This document shows, one piece after another, positions 63,652 through 64,000 of a DNA stretch of 64,000 bases. Origin of the DNA: Chondrus crispus (lineage: Eukaryota > Rhodophyta > Florideophyceae > Gigartinales > Gigartinaceae); the NCBI RefSeq assembly GCF_000350225.1, contig NW_005178810.1, positions 92,464 through 156,463 on the forward strand, given 5' to 3'. A model generated the notes under the pieces. It saw only the letters and a list, made by a program, of their open reading frames with translations. It did not search any database and had not been told where the DNA came from. Made by a program: the position numbers and the translations under genes. Positions within the stretch are counted from its first letter, which is position 1. Each line of letters starts with the position of its first letter.

Positions 63652-63948
63652 CACCGGACGCCGGCGATGACGCCGTCGGAGCTCTATCTACAGTGTGTGC
63701 TGTGAGCTAAGCTCAATCATGATGGTGTTTTCACCGAGCAGCCACCGTCAGAACCATGAATGACCAAATGGCTATTCTATTGCTACTTCTCATTCAGAGC
63801 CATGCTCGGTAGGATGTAGATGTCGAGTCTCGTCGGTCGGGCGGCGGCCGACGCTTTCTCTGTGTACAGTAAATTTGGATTGTACGCGCGCACATTTTGA
63901 CATTTGTGCGATACACATTTAACCTAGCATGGGGTCGCCCGTCCGAGA

Positions 63949-63982
63949 AAACGGCGCGTTGTGTGTGCACAACGCGCCGTTT
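63949..63982. repeat. Perfect 15-bp hairpin
   Basis: AAACGGCGCGTTGTG, loop TGTG, then the exact inverse. GC-rich and very stable. It may be a transposon end, a terminator-like structure or the tip of a larger inverted repeat outside the window. Confidence 0.9.
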
Positions 63983-64000
63983 GTGTGTCACAAAATCCCG

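Larger units (their letters stand above)
62605..64000. other. Upstream region of the NB-ARC/WD40 gene, no gene seen
   Basis: Pyrimidine-rich promoter flank to about 62760, then intergenic DNA with short ORFs only and several hairpins, listed separately. Confidence 0.45.

Overview
The window reads as nuclear DNA of a red alga, probably a florideophyte close to Chondrus crispus. This is an inference from three things: compact host genes with zero to two short GT-AG introns, a very high load of LTR and DNA transposons, and a tRNA-Asp gene with an extra 11-nt insert in its D-arm, a placement known from red algal tRNA genes. No bacterial-style operons are present.

Layout. (1) 1-9476: nested Ty3/gypsy-type retrotransposons. 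A complete element (712-8183, 766-bp LTRs, 5-bp target duplication) sits inside the gag gene of a second, minus-strand element that runs off the left edge. (2) 9468-10568: a decayed copia-like gag. (3) 11921-18071: host genes for a multi-pass membrane protein, a FUN14-domain protein, mitochondrial processing peptidase alpha (two introns) and the proteasome subunit SEM1/DSS1 (one intron). (4) 18285-29813: repeats, a gypsy element with a histone-H3-tail-like antisense ORF, remains of PIF/Harbinger and pogo-like DNA transposons, and a MITE. (5) 30486-39963: host genes for eIF2B-epsilon, a DUF218 protein, an unknown Ser/Pro-rich protein, mitochondrial PNPase and an SLC33A1-type acetyl-CoA transporter (one intron). 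(6) 40351-46157: a Mutator-like (MULE) region whose transposase reading frame begins with a DnaJ J-domain, with gene fragments and a small secreted Cys-rich protein gene between terminal repeats. (7) about 46160-56145: a giant inverted repeat with arms of about 4.6 kb and a 162-bp spacer. Each arm carries one copy of a membrane-protein gene. The two copies differ almost only by amino-acid-changing substitutions, clustered in the predicted ectodomain. (8) 57237-57319: tRNA-Asp(GUC) with a D-arm insert. (9) 58687-62604: a large NB-ARC/WD40 STAND protein with near-identical WD40 repeats. (10) 62.6-64 kb: intergenic DNA with strong hairpins.

Togetherness. Host genes are mostly independent housekeeping functions, several of them mitochondrial (FUN14, MPP-alpha, PNPase). 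The most suggestive neighbourhood is 46-63 kb: a palindrome with two diversified membrane-protein copies lies close to an NLR-like gene with homogenised, surface-variable WD40 repeats. That would fit a self/non-self or immune recognition region, but the link is inference only.
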